Shown here piece after piece: positions 9,974 through 20,699 of a DNA stretch of 64,000 nucleotides. Position numbers and translations under genes: made by a program. Below the pieces are notes generated by a model. It made no database searches. It worked only from the letters and a program-made list of their open reading frames with translations, and was not told the DNA's origin. Position 1 is the first letter of the stretch. Each line of letters begins with the position of its first letter. The DNA comes from Ariolimax columbianus (lineage: Eukaryota; Mollusca; Gastropoda; Stylommatophora; Arionidae): contig JAVGWX010000007.1 of NCBI GenBank assembly GCA_036924085.1, forward strand, positions 72,865,948-72,929,947, in the 5' to 3' direction.

Positions 9974-10262
9974 TGTTGTTGTTGTTGTTGTTGTTATTGT
10001 TGCTGTTTGCCCACAATGAGTTTGTTTACTCTTTTTCGCCTTGAAAAGGGCGTTAAGTAACCGGTTTCAGTAGCTCACCTCACATCCCGAGCGTGCTGAC
10101 GAAGGTGGACGGGGTCGTCTTTGCGGTTGTGCTATGCTTAACTTCATCTACGTTTCACTCATTACTACTGGGATCACTTCAATCCTCCACTTTGTTAGCC
10201 AGCCTGCCATGACAACAGCCCATTTCCAGGAAGACTTATGTGAAAGTGAGGCGAGGGTTCTG
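9974..10262 (-). mobile_element. SINE-C copy 1
   Basis: Begins with (GTT)n, the complement of a (CAA)n tail. TGCCCACAA, CACCTCACATCCCGAGCGTG, GGTTGTGCTATG, TTCATCTACGT and AGCCTGCCATGA follow. The same landmarks in the same order recur at 13655-13925, 17925-18172 and 35921-36192. Length, 3' simple repeat and copy number fit a SINE. I could not place Pol III A and B boxes with confidence. Confidence 0.7.
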
Positions 10263-10263
10263 G

Positions 10264-10378
10264 TTAATATATTTTACCTGAGTCTGACTAACATGTGAGT
10301 ATATTTTACCTGAGTCCGACTAACATGTGAGTATATTTTACCTGAGTCCGACTAACATGTGAGTATATTTTGCCTGAC
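10264..10378. repeat. Minisatellite, 32-bp units, about 3.5 copies
   Basis: Core TATTTTACCTGAGTC followed by CGACTAACATGTGAG, nearly identical between units. Confidence 0.85.
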
Positions 10379-10549
10379 CAGACGTTAGTATCATGCCCCA
10401 CTCATTTTCTGTTCAAATAACATAATTTTCCACATCATCCTCAGTGTTATTCTCGATGAATGTCTTCAATGTCGCAGCACAGCTCTAGGTGTGACTTAAG
10501 TTATCTAGCAAATTGTCTACACATCGACTGCAACACAGGGGTCAGCAAC

Positions 10550-10770
10550 GGAGTCTCTAGGAGTCCGTGATTTATTATGTAGCAGTCCATGATTTATCAT
10601 GCAGGAGTCGCGGATTTATCATGTAGGAGTCCGGGATTTATCATGTAGGAGTCCTGGATTTCTCATGTAGGAGTCTGGGATTTATCATGTAGGAGTCCGG
10701 GATTTATCATGTAGGAGTCCGGGATTTATCATGTAGCAGTCCGTGATTTATCATGTAGGAGCCTAGAAAC
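10550..10770. repeat. Minisatellite, 22-bp units, about 9-10 copies
   Basis: Core GAGTCCGGGATTTATCATG with small variants. The 22-bp spacing is visible, for example, from ATGTAG at 10621 to ATGTAG at 10643. It starts just after CAGGGGTCAGCAAC at 10536. Confidence 0.85.
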
Positions 10771-11160
10771 ATTCATATAGGGACCGCGAAGAGTCATCTG
10801 TCTCATGTAGGGACCGCGAAGAGTCATCTGTCTCATGTGGGTGTCCGCAATGAGTATTGTGTGTTTATTTAAAGAGTTATGTTAAGGGTCCGCAACGAGA
10901 CCTGTAGGGGTCGGAGAGGATTCACATGGGGGTCTGCAAATCGTTATGTGGGGGTCGGAGAAGAGTCCTGTGGGGTCAGAGAAGAGTCCTGTGGGGTCGG
11001 AGAAGAGTCCTGTGGAGTCGGAGAAGAATCATGTGGGTGTCCGCGAAGTCATGTGCGGGTTGAAGAAGCGTTATCTTCAGGTCCACGGAAAGTCATGTGG
11101 GGGTCAGAGAAAAATTGTGTATGATACACGAAAACTCTTGTATGGATCTGACAAGATATT
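10771..11160. repeat. Degenerate tandem repeats related to the neighbouring array
   Basis: Two sub-blocks: CATGTAGGGACCGCGAAGAG twice (10790-10840), then several roughly 21-bp units of the type GTCGGAGAAGAGTCCTGTGG (10940-11030), then looser copies of the same theme to 11160. An 81-codon frame here is made of the repeat and is not a gene. Confidence 0.75.
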
Positions 11161-11199
11161 TCGATTTTAAAATTAGGTGTGTTTAACTTCAGCTCGCGC

Positions 11200-12260
11200 G
11201 AGGGATTTTCCAATGGTATTAGAGGTGAAACAGCAACATCTGACTGGTATCCGAGGTGAAATAGAGTCACCCGAGTGGTTTCTGATGGGAAATACGGTCA
11301 TCCGAGTGGTATTCGATTTGAAACGGGGTCAACTGAGTGGTATTCAAGGTGGAGCAGGAACACACGAGTGGTATTAGAGGTGAAACAGGGTTACACGAGT
11401 GGTATTAGAGTTTAAACAGAGTCAAACTAGGTGAATTAGATGTTAAACAGGGTCACACGAGTGGTATTAGAGGTGAAACAGGGTCAAACGAGTGGGATTA
11501 GAGGTAAAACAGGGCCACACGAGTGGCATTAGAGTTTAAACAGGGTCAAACTAGGTGAATTAGATGTTAAACAGGTCCACACGAGTGGTATTAGAGGTGA
11601 AACAGGACCACACGAGTGGTATTAGAGGTGAAACAGGGCCACACGAGTGGTATTAGAGGTGAAACAGGACCACACGAGTGGTATTAGAGGTGAAACAGGG
11701 CCACACGAGTGGTATTTGAGGTGAAACAGGGCCACACGAGTGGTATTAGAGGTGAAACAGGGTCACACGAGTGGTATTAGAGGTGAAACGGTCAAACGAG
11801 TAGGATTAGAGGTGAAACAGGGCCACACGAGTGGTATTAGAGGTGAAACAGGGCCAAACGAGTGGTATTAAAGGTGAAACAGGGCCACACGAGTGGTATT
11901 AGAGGTGAAAGGGCCACACGAGTGGTATTAGAGGTGAAACAGGGTCACACGAGTGGTATTAGAGGTGAAACAGGGCCACACGAGTGGTATTAGAGGTGAA
12001 ACAGGGCCACGCGAGTGGTATTAGAGGTGAAACAGGGTCACACGAGTGGTATTAGAGGTGAAAGGGCCACACGAGTGGTATTAGAGGTGAAACAGGGTCA
12101 CACGAGTGGTATTAGAGGTGAAACAGGGCCACACGAGTGGTATTAGAGGTGAAACAGGGCCACACGAATGGTATTACAGGTGAAACAGGGTCACACGAGT
12201 GGTATTAGAGGTGCAACTTGGTCATACGAGTGGTATTCGAGGTATATCAGGAAATTCCTA
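11200..12260. repeat. Minisatellite, 31-bp units, about 30 copies
   Basis: Core CACACGAGTGGTATTAGAGG followed by TGAAACAGGGC. The centre (about 11580-12200) is very homogeneous and the left edge is diverged. Units in the centre alternate GGGCC and GGGTC or GGACC before CACACGAG, which suggests higher-order duplication. Confidence 0.9.
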
Positions 12261-12356
12261 CGGTATCCGCGGTGAAATGAATAAAACAATATAAATATAT
12301 ATGGTCGGGGTGACAAGATTGACTCCACTGTTATCGTCTAAACAAACAAACGAAAA

Positions 12357-12452
12357 AAGAAAGAAGGAAGGAAGGAAAGAAGGAAGGAAGGAAGGAAAGA
12401 AGGAAGGAAGTAAGGGTGGAAGGGAGGGAGGAAGGGAGGGAGGGAGGAAGAG
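12357..12452. repeat. Polypurine tract, (GAAG/GGAG)n
   Basis: Almost pure purine on the plus strand (GAAGGAAGGAAGGAAAGAAG and similar, becoming GGGAGG-rich). Such tracts can form triplex DNA. No other feature is present. Confidence 0.85.
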
Positions 12453-13654
12453 CCACAGCAAAAGGTCGTATTCACGCTTCCTGTAAAGAGACCAGTTAAA
12501 ACCTATGCTTCACTTTGGAGCGAGACGGTGAATGATTGTACATGCTTGAAAAACTTATTGCTGTTGTGTTCTATATTTCAATCTGGAGCTAAAATGAGAA
12601 TGAATGAATAAATTAATTAATTAATTAATGTTTAAGCATTTTGTAAGAGATTAATGAGGGTTCGTGCTAGCAACCTCATAATGTAAAAACAATGCTACAA
12701 ATTCGCCAAATGCTCGAATAAAGGCTACGTGTTAAAGAGTCAGCTTTACTTCGAGGGAAAAGACGAAGGAACCACATCGTGGTTGGAGAGTAAACGGGGA
12801 CCGACGAAGAGCTAATTATCAGGCGGCTGCTATCAGAAAAGGGATGAGAACCACTGATCTAAAAGGAAGTTTAGTTAATAGTTTAAGCCTCATGGATCTT
12901 AACGGGGATGACAGAGTGTCTTCTGAATACTTGATCTTTTTCTGATCCGACGGAAAACTAGTGCTTAATTCTTTAATTCCCATCCTGTATCATAAATGAG
13001 CTATTGTTTCTGTAGTTCTATCTCGAAGTCAGGCTAGTTAATCATATTGTTGACCTGTGTGAAGTAGAACGAGTACAAATCAGTAACAACTGTCACATAC
13101 AGAGCTCCTCTGGAAACCACCTTTACATACAGTAAAAGGCAATTATGGAGTCACGCGTGGGCAACTTGCTCAATACAACAGTGCTATAGAAGCTATCACT
13201 ACATAAATGCTACGGCATGGATTCCGAAATGTAGTGATTGCTCTTATGTTCCTGTTGGGGGAGCAATTAGGGATAGCAATGTTTCCTGGTTTAACATTCA
13301 CTACGGGCAGTGAGGATGGGATGTGTTGATGACGCAGGCAGGTAGAAGGCTGGATATGTGTGTGATGATGGTCTATTTGAGCTGAACATGATGCAATCAG
13401 GTCATGTTTGAAGGGTTCGATCAAATGTTACGTAGGGATTAATAGGGGCGTAGAACCTCTACAGATGATGTAGGCGGTCATATAAGCCACTTTTTATTTT
13501 TTAAATAGCGTTTCTCACCTTCATCATTGCAAAACCTTTACTTTACACCTGACAGTTATTTCTGTTTGTGTTGGCTTTTCTTCAACATTCCTATTAGAGC
13601 CGTGCGTGCTCTCTGGTGTTGATTCAAGAGAAAGATTGAATAAGTTTACTTTGT
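12453..13654. other. No recognised feature
   Basis: AT-rich sequence with a short TTAATTAATTAATTAATTAA run near 12610. A GATGAGAACCACTG motif near 12845 resembles the end of hAT transposons but has no confirmed partner. No coding signal is seen. Confidence 0.4.
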
Positions 13655-13925
13655 TGTTGTTGTTTGCGAATGCCCACAACGAGTAGGTTACTCTTATATG
13701 CGTCCTGAAAAAATCGTTCAGTGGCAGGTTGCAGTAGCTTACCTCACATCTCGAGCGTGCTGATGAAGATGGACCGTGGTCCTCCAGGCGGTTGTGCTAT
13801 GATTGGCTTCATCTACGTGTCACTCACTACTACAGGGATCACGTCGATCCCTCACTCCATTAGCCAGGCTGCCATGAAAACAGTCCGTTTCGGCTACTAG
13901 GACGCCGAGGTGAGGGTCTTGACCA
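13655..13925 (-). mobile_element. SINE-C copy 2
   Basis: Starts with GTTGTTGTTGTTTGC (the CAA tail), then TGCCCACAACGAGTAGG, ACCTCACATCTCGAGCGTG, CTTCATCTACGTGTCACTC and AGCCAGGCTGCCATGA. Of the four copies in this window it keeps the landmarks best. Confidence 0.75.
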
Positions 13926-15443
13926 GTACGTTTATGTCATTCTCGACAAATTCGGTATCACATCCGCCTTGTTTTCAACGGTCTGCTGAGGAAACTATGA
14001 GTCGGAGTATAATGAAGTTTCGCAAACTTGACGGTTGGTATGTGCTATTTACGTCATCATGCGCATTGTGCGTATGTTCACTTGTTGCAGTTTGGTCCGG
14101 TTTCATTTGAACACGCCTCGTAGATAATCAGCGTTATAAAGTCAAGTTCCCTCTACATTTTGCTTACCCTAGCTTAGTGTAGAAATTACATATTCATGTA
14201 TTACCTAGGTGAACATAAGCGTGTCACAACTAGTCCTGAAAACTATCCGTCTGTTGTGAGGAGCGAAATCTCTAGTCATACTGCCTGGCGAAAGCACTAA
14301 TGAAACTAATACCACATCCTTGTTAAAAGTAGCCCTAGCTTTTCCCAACTCTATTATAATTTATGCAGCTTTGTTGAGTCAATATTCAAACCGCAGACAC
14401 ATCGTGCTCCCGGTTCTAGTGTCTAGTGTTAGAACATCAACACAAAAGTGGAACGGTTCAACTAACGGGCACGTCACTAAAACAATTGGAAACAATGTCA
14501 GGCACGCCCATGCCTGAACAATAGCTTAGTGGTAAATAATACAAGAATCAATAGACAGAGTGAAGCTTATTTATTTGTGGGAAAAGTTCTGAGAGAAAGG
14601 ATATGTTTGAAGAATTGTTTCAAGGATTAATAATTCACCATTAGGATCCTTAAAAAAAAACAATTAGTTGTCCCTGTCCTGTTATAGGATCTTGATGACA
14701 GCTTTTCTTTTTCTAATGAATTATATGCACTACAGAGTGCGCTAATCAGCCCAACCGACAGCCCTCCTTAGTCGCCTTTAACTACATTGCTGACAGGCTA
14801 CATTTCGTCTTAAGTGTGCTCCTTAGTCGGGCCCCGGTTACACACAAGCGTTCATCGGGAACTAAATACAATACTTCAATACAAATCGTTATATTTTCTA
14901 GTTTTTTTTTCTTCCCTTATTCATCTTCTGGTCCTCTGAAAATTGCTTAGAATAATATATTCGAATGTCTCTAAAGTTCAAACTTGATGATTCCACACAC
15001 TTTGGCTAAATTAGCGTGACGTTTATATTCTTTAACAGCACGTGTTTTACCGGGACCGAAAGAATAGTAACATCGTAAACTGCTAGGTATGCTTTTAGAA
15101 GCTATTAATAAGGAGTTTTTGGCATAGGACAGACTACCCTATACAATTTTTTTTTTAAAGTAAAAAAGCACAAGATCAAGAAAGTTCTCAACACGCCATG
15201 GAAGTAGAACAGTGAGTAATGTTAGGCAATATGTTATGTTGTATTCATTCAAGTTTCGTTAAGAACGTCTCGTCTTGCGTGAGTTCATAAAGAGATCTAT
15301 CTACATCGTACAGATCCGACGTGGCCACACTACGGCCCTCGAGCCAGATCCGCCCCGCCAACCAGTTTTAGGCCAGTCTCTTATTGTTGATTGAAAACTA
15401 CTGTAAGCTCTGCTAAAACAATATTATAAAATAGCACACACAG
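13926..15443. other. No recognised feature
   Basis: AT-rich, with homopolymer runs near 14655, 14905 and 15148. I see no gene, array or transposon signature. Confidence 0.4.
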
Positions 15444-16451
15444 GTACCAGAAACTTCTTCTTCTTCTTCTTCGTACGCAGTCAGACAGTAACCATTATTT
15501 TTTCGAAAAAAGCGGCGGTCATCCTGAGGCTGTCGCCACTGCCATAGAGCTTGTCTTGCAGTTCCACTGGTGATGGCCACATCTGCTCTCTCTGATCCTC
15601 GTATGTCGGGCAGTTCTGCAGCAGATGTTCAGCGGTCATTTTACCAGTACCGCACGGGCATTCGTCGGTACACCCTATCTTCAATTTGTTGAATAGGTGG
15701 TACCTCAGTCTATTGTGGCCAGTGCGAAGTCTAAAGACAACGACCTGCTCTCTTCGGTTCAACTGGTAATAGGCATCGTTTTTGGTGTAACCAGTATGTT
15801 CGGTTTCCCATTTGGTCATGTATCTGGCTTTGATAAGCCGTTTTGACTCTTCGTACGTCATACTAGTATCTGTTTGTGGTAGTCTTGCACCTTCTTTTGC
15901 CAGTCTGTCTGCCTCCTCGTTGCCTTGAATGTTGCAGTGTGATGGGACCCACTGTACCACTACCCTTTTTCGTGCGGACTGCTGGCACAGTTTGCAGAGT
16001 GCTGCTCTTAAGTCATTAAGCTCAGTATTTTTCTGGCGTTTTAGCGCTGTGACTACGGCGAGAGCATCTGTAAGCAGGACTATATGGCTTTCATTTTCAC
16101 TGTGTGTCACCATTTCTTCCACTGCCGCCCTCAGTGCCTCTGCCTCCGCTCTGAAATTGCTTGTGTACTTACCAGTAGCGAATGACAGTGTTATTTTTCT
16201 GCCATTTGGTAGGTTCAGGAATGCTCCTGCCCCTCCGTTCTGTGTTGTGTTTGTTACAGAACCGTCGGTGTATGCATGGGTCCAGTCCATGCTTGGGTAG
16301 CTTTTCGTTATGAAGCTTAGGGTAGTATCTCTCCTTTCTTTTTCAGTCTGGCAGTTTTTGTTTGCAATACCTGGTATATTTTCTACTACCTCTGGAAATA
16401 TATCCTGCCTCCAGGTAGGTTTTCGTACAGGAGTGATACTGTACCAGAAAC
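15444..16451 (-). mobile_element. LINE-alpha, 5'-truncated copy with 11-bp TSD
   Basis: The insertion proper is 15455-16440. The flanking TSD GTACCAGAAAC is at 15444-15454 and 16441-16451 and is identical. The (TTC)n tract at 15455-15472 is the 3' tail on the minus strand. Homology to the full-length copy ends at about 16437, so the element was truncated during reverse transcription upstream of the RNase H domain. Its 3' end (…KIMVTV) places it in the same subfamily as the full-length copy. Confidence 0.92.
15481..16437 (-). pseudogene. LINE-alpha RNase H and C-terminal Cys-His region, frame open
   Basis: A 269-codon open frame (16290-15481), with in-frame homology continuing to 16437. All RNase H acidic residues are present: YTDGS, FRAEAEAL, LTDALAVV and SHCNIQGNEEADR. 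The CPCGTGKMTAEH…C motif is intact. It has no start of its own, no RT and no endonuclease. It is therefore a dead-on-arrival fragment rather than a gene, although it is little mutated and so probably young. Confidence 0.88.
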
Positions 16452-16507
16452 AAATCTAAAAGGACTCAAAATGAACAATTACCATCTCCCCAACTCCCAC
16501 AACACCA

Positions 16508-16512
16508 CCAAC

Positions 16513-16556
<44 letters not shown>

Positions 16557-16562
16557 TCTCTT
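16508..16562. repeat. (CT)n microsatellite
   Basis: A CTCTCT tract with a few CCCTCT interruptions. Confidence 0.9.
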
Positions 16563-17159
16563 TCATACCAATTGATCTCCACAAAATAGTGCCGACAAAA
16601 CGGAAATGATAAGGTGAAAATTTATAATCGTGCATGTGGACAGGAAAAGACAGTGTCGGTACCTACTTTGATAATGAGAAACTTAAAGCAATGACACCTC
16701 TTTTCTGCGGAAGTCTCTGAGATCAATCGATGCTGCTTTGTCTTTAGCATCGGTATAGGAAAGTGATTGTAGGAGTGAGGTGTGGATGGTACATACATTT
16801 CCATAGGAAGGAGTTGAGGTGTACAGTTGGCAGCCTTGTGAAGTGGGTTACTTATAAATGATCCAGTGACACTTCTGGGCTTGTAGCTGTTGTAAACGTT
16901 TTCATGTATAAAAGTTAGCATTTGTAAAAATGTTTTCCAAGTATAGAATAGTTTGCTCTTACTTTCTGTGCGTGATTCATTACATATGTAAAACTTAATC
17001 TCATAATGTTATTTTGTTAAGGATGCTATAGCTCTGGCTCTCTGGTGTTACACAAGACCTTGATCTGGCCCTCGATCAATCTTAGCTTGTCCACCACTGA
17101 TATAGATGAATAGAAGCAACTAAGTCAAGTCCTAGAATTGTTGTCGTGTTATATATTTT
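16563..17159. other. No recognised feature
   Basis: Between the CT tract and the next LINE-alpha fragment I see only unassigned sequence. A 99-codon minus-strand frame has no recognisable domain. Confidence 0.4.
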
Positions 17160-17752
17160 GTTTTGTTACGTGCAGCAGTACTCTGTCAACTATGCCAGCA
17201 GTCTGCACCAAAATGAGAAGTGGAACAATGGGTTCCATCCAACTGTAACATCCATGGCAACGAAGAAGCAGACAGACTGGCAAAAGAAGGTGCAAGACTA
17301 CCACAACTAGATTCCAGTGTGACCTACGAAGAGTCCAAAAGGTTTATTAGGGCCAGATACATGGCCAAATGGGAAACAGAACCAGAACATACTCGCTACA
17401 CAAATAATGATGAATACTACCAGTTGAACAGAAGACAGCGGGTCGTGGTCTTCAGACTCCGCACAGGCCACAACAGACTGAGGTACCATCTATTCAATAA
17501 ACTGAAGATAGGTGGCACTGACGAATGTACCTGTGGTACAGGAAAAATGACCGCTGAACATATGCTGCAAAATTGCCCGACATACGAGGACCAGAGAAAG
17601 CACATGTGGCCAACACCAGTGGCAACACTAGACAAGCTCTATGTCAGTGTCGACAGCCTCAGGATGACAGCTGCTTTCTTCAAACAAATTCAAGTTGACG
17701 TCTAACACCGTGCGAAGAAAAAGACGAAGAAGAAGAAGTTTTGTTACGTGCA
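17160..17752 (+). mobile_element. LINE-alpha, short 3' copy with 15-bp TSD
   Basis: The insertion proper is 17175-17737 (563 bp). The TSD GTTTTGTTACGTGCA is at 17160-17174 and 17738-17752 and is identical. It is on the plus strand and ends in a GAA-rich tail. It carries the last part of RNase H plus the C-terminus: a stop codon near 17211, then a 161-codon frame (17220-17705) with SNCNIHGNEEADRLAKEG, CTCGTGKMTAEH and a C-terminal …QVDV. In RNase H the histidine of SHCN is replaced by Asn. It belongs to the …VDV subfamily. Confidence 0.92.
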
Positions 17753-17924
17753 TGTGTCTTGTCAAGCTTTCTCACTTCATCTTGAAGCTGGCTCGACTGG
17801 AAAGTTAGCCGTCCGTGTGTTTCGGGAGAGGAGACTAAGGTCTGGTCAGGCAAAGAAAACTGTTCGGACTAGTTATTCAAGCTCAGCTACAATATACTGG
17901 TCAAGATTACCACCTCAATTTCAC

Positions 17925-18172
17925 ACAGGTATCCTTGGAAATGGTCTGTTTTCATGGCAGCCAAGTTAACGAAATGAAAATTTACGTGATCCTCGTAGTA
18001 GTAAGCGACGCAAAGATGAAGCCAAGTATAGCACAACCACCTGAAAGACACCACTCTACCTGCATCAGCACGCTCGAGATGTGAGAAAAGTTACTGCAAC
18101 CCGCCACTTAACGCCAATTACATGGCGCCCAAAAGAGTCAACATACTCATTGTGAACATTCAACTACAGCTT
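17925..18172 (+). mobile_element. SINE-C copy 3, diverged
   Basis: Plus-strand copy: TTTCATGGCAGCC, ATGAAGCCAAGTATAGCACA, CATCAGCACGCTCGAGATG, ACCCGCCACTTAACG, then CTCATTGTGAACATTCAAC. The tail is eroded. Confidence 0.7.
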
Positions 18173-18312
18173 GCTGTTTCGTGTTGTGCCTCTGTCTGAT
18201 CTTTCCTTGTTCACTTCTAATGGATTGCGTGATCTGTTAGCCTATGAAGTTTATATGGTCTTTCAGTACTATGGTGCTTACTCTTTGCGAGTCGTTCTTG
18301 TTTATTTTTACC

Positions 18313-18937
18313 TGATTGGTCTACATGGGTAGATCCAATATGGAATTCAATTACAGAATAGGCGAGAACAATATTAGAATGATAGAGAAGGCAAGGGACC
18401 TAGGGGTTATAATAGAGCATACAGGAAAGGTGAGTGAGCAAGTCCAGGTAGCAGGTAATAAGGCAAATGCAATGTTAGGTATGAAACAAAGAAATATTAA
18501 ATATAGGAGTAAGGAGGTGATTGTCAAACTGTATAAAGCATTAGTGAGACCTAGATTGGAGTACTGTGTACAGGTGTGGAGTCTATATCGTAAAGAAGAT
18601 ATAAACATGCTGGAAAGGATACAAAGAAGAGCGACAAAACTGATAGTGGGATTCCAGAATTACAGTTACGAGGAAAGACTCAGAAAGACCGGCCTACAGT
18701 GTCAAGAAAAGAAAATAATTCGAGGTGACTTATTATAGGTTTATAAGATGATCAGAGGAATGGATAAATTAGACTATAACAAGCTTTTCAAAATACAGCC
18801 ACCCACAAGAACAAGAATGCATAGCTACAAATTAACTAAAGAGAAGTCCAGATCAAATATTAGGAAATATTTTTTTAGTCAGAGAGTGGTGAATGCTTTG
18901 AAAGCGTTGCCACGGGAGGTAGTAGAGGTAGGGAAAA

Positions 18938-18945
<8 letters not shown>
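18313..18945 (+). pseudogene. CR1-like LINE, RT C-terminal fragment
   Basis: The frame from 18316 reads KARDLGVIIEHTGKVSEQV, LYKALVRPRLEYCVQVWS, MLERIQRRATKLIVGF and YSYEERLRKTGL. A TAG stop at 18736-18738 replaces a CAG Gln (the copy at 40805 reads CAG). The frame resumes with VYKMIRGMDKLDYNKLF, TRTRMHSYKLTKEKSRSNIR and FFSQRVVNALKALP. This is the conserved thumb and C-terminal region of CR1-type LINEs. It is 5'-truncated just before the thumb and runs into a (GA)n tract at the 3' side where the second copy continues to its stop codon. Inactive fragment. Confidence 0.85.
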
Positions 18946-19010
<65 letters not shown>

Positions 19011-19013
19011 TTA
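18944..19013. repeat. (GA)n microsatellite
   Basis: About 34 GA units with one AAAG interruption. It replaces the last part of the CR1-like coding sequence. Confidence 0.92.
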
Positions 19014-19080
19014 AGTTTGTATTGAACTAAAAACATGTTGAATTTTCAGACACAACTGTGCCTATTTCATGTACTCTAAC

Positions 19081-19266
19081 CATCAAGAATGTCTCACTTT
19101 GTGCCCTCACGATTGTTTGACTCACGTCAAGAATGTCTCAGTATGTGACGTCACGTTTGTTTGACTCACGTCAAGAATGTCTCAGTATGTGACGTCACGT
19201 TTGTTTGACTCACGTCAAGAATGTCTCACTTTGTGACATCACGTTTGTTTGACTCACATCAAGAAT
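19081..19266. repeat. Minisatellite, 44-bp units, about 4.5 copies, with CRE-like palindromes
   Basis: Units start TCAAGAATGTCTCA and end GTTTGTTTGACTCACG. Two units carry the perfect palindrome TGACGTCA (19146-19153 and 19190-19197, 44 bp apart). A third has TGACATCA (19234-19241). The palindrome is the consensus CREB/ATF site. Whether it is used is unknown. Confidence 0.85.
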
Positions 19267-19419
19267 ATACGTGAACGTGTCACTGTACCACGGTAAATTT
19301 GCTAATTTTTATCAGCGAAGGTTACAGTCAGAAGGGTTAACAATAACGCATCCCTCATTCAGTGGTAAATTATCACTCTTTCATTTCTTTTTCACTTTCT
19401 TCATTCATCAATCTATCTG

Positions 19420-19467
<48 letters not shown>

Positions 19468-19530
19468 CCTCTCTCTCGCTCTTTCTCTCTCTCTCACTCT
19501 CCCTCTATCTCTCTTTCCATGTTTGCGTCT
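19420..19530. repeat. (CT)n microsatellite, imperfect
   Basis: A CTCTCT-rich tract with TTT, CCC and CTCGC interruptions. Long Ser/Leu reading frames across it are composition artefacts. Confidence 0.9.
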
Positions 19531-19985
19531 CGCTCGTATCTCTCCCTTAGACCAGAGATCTCTATCGCAACCAGCCTGATCATGAGCACAAGGTGAATAG
19601 TCGACAGGTCACATTTCGGCAAAGCTCTGAATTTTTTTACTTGTTCTTACCCATGACGTAGGAGATCTGGTGATGCTACCACACCTCGCTGTATCATCAC
19701 TTACCTGTAAATGTTTGGTAAGACATTTAGCTGCTCTACACAAATGTCAGCTTCAGCTTCACAATTGTTTTCCTTATCATTTTTCAGCGAATCATGTTTG
19801 TTCTATCTATCAGTCGTACCATAGTGGCAGTGAGCAATATACTCTTTTAGTACAGCTACTGTATGGACACGAATTAAGTATTGCATTTCAAACTTAAGTT
19901 ATATTTAGATTCACCCCTTTATATAGAAAATGTGTTTCTTCTCTAAAAGTGTTTTCTTTTTATATGACTTAATTTAATAATAATT
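19531..19985. other. No recognised feature
   Basis: Unassigned sequence. No domain-bearing frame or repeat is seen. Confidence 0.4.
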
Positions 19986-20272
19986 ACATTTTAAAACACT
20001 TATCGGATTAAATGTATGTTTAAAAACACTTATCAGTACTTCCACGGACTAAATATGTGTTTAAAACCACTCCCCAATACTTCGACAGACTAAATTTATG
20101 TGTAAAAACGCTGACCAATATTTCCTCAGCCTAAACGTGTTTAAAAACACAGATGAATACTTTCTTATACTAAATATGTGAATGAAAACACTGATCAGTA
20201 CGTCCTCAGACTAAATGTGTGTATAAAAAACTGATCAATACTTCCTCAGACTAAATATGTTTAAAAACTAAA
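19986..20272. repeat. Degenerate tandem repeat, about 45-bp units, about 6 copies
   Basis: Units share GTTTAAAAACACT…ATCAATACTTCCTCAGACTAAAT with many substitutions, so the array is old. Confidence 0.75.
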
Positions 20273-20699
20273 TCAGGAGAAAGAGCAAGTCACAGTTAAT
20301 AACTAAGAATTGTAGAATTTCATAATGTATGTCTTCATTTAGTCACTAGTAATTTTTAAAGTAATAAATTATGCGAAATCGATTCTTGCAAGTGAAACAT
20401 TTGTGAGTTACTTGCCGCAGAATAACGCACTGTTAAGTTTGAAAAAAGAATTTGTCACGAATCAATCTAGCAAGAGGAAATCCGAGAGCAAAGAATTCTT
20501 TATTTAATCCATTTGATCGTGACAAACTTGCATGCTTTGGGATTGCCCGAAGATGAAAGAGTTGAACTGAGACCTGCCGATATCAGCAGCAATTAGAAAT
20601 TAGAGACTTAAATTTATTTTTAACTATTTCTTTATGTTAATCCAGTACCATTGACACTATCTGTTACGATGATTTTGTTAATATCATGTTTTACAATGT
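20273..20699. other. No recognised feature
   Basis: AT-rich; nothing identified. Confidence 0.4.
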
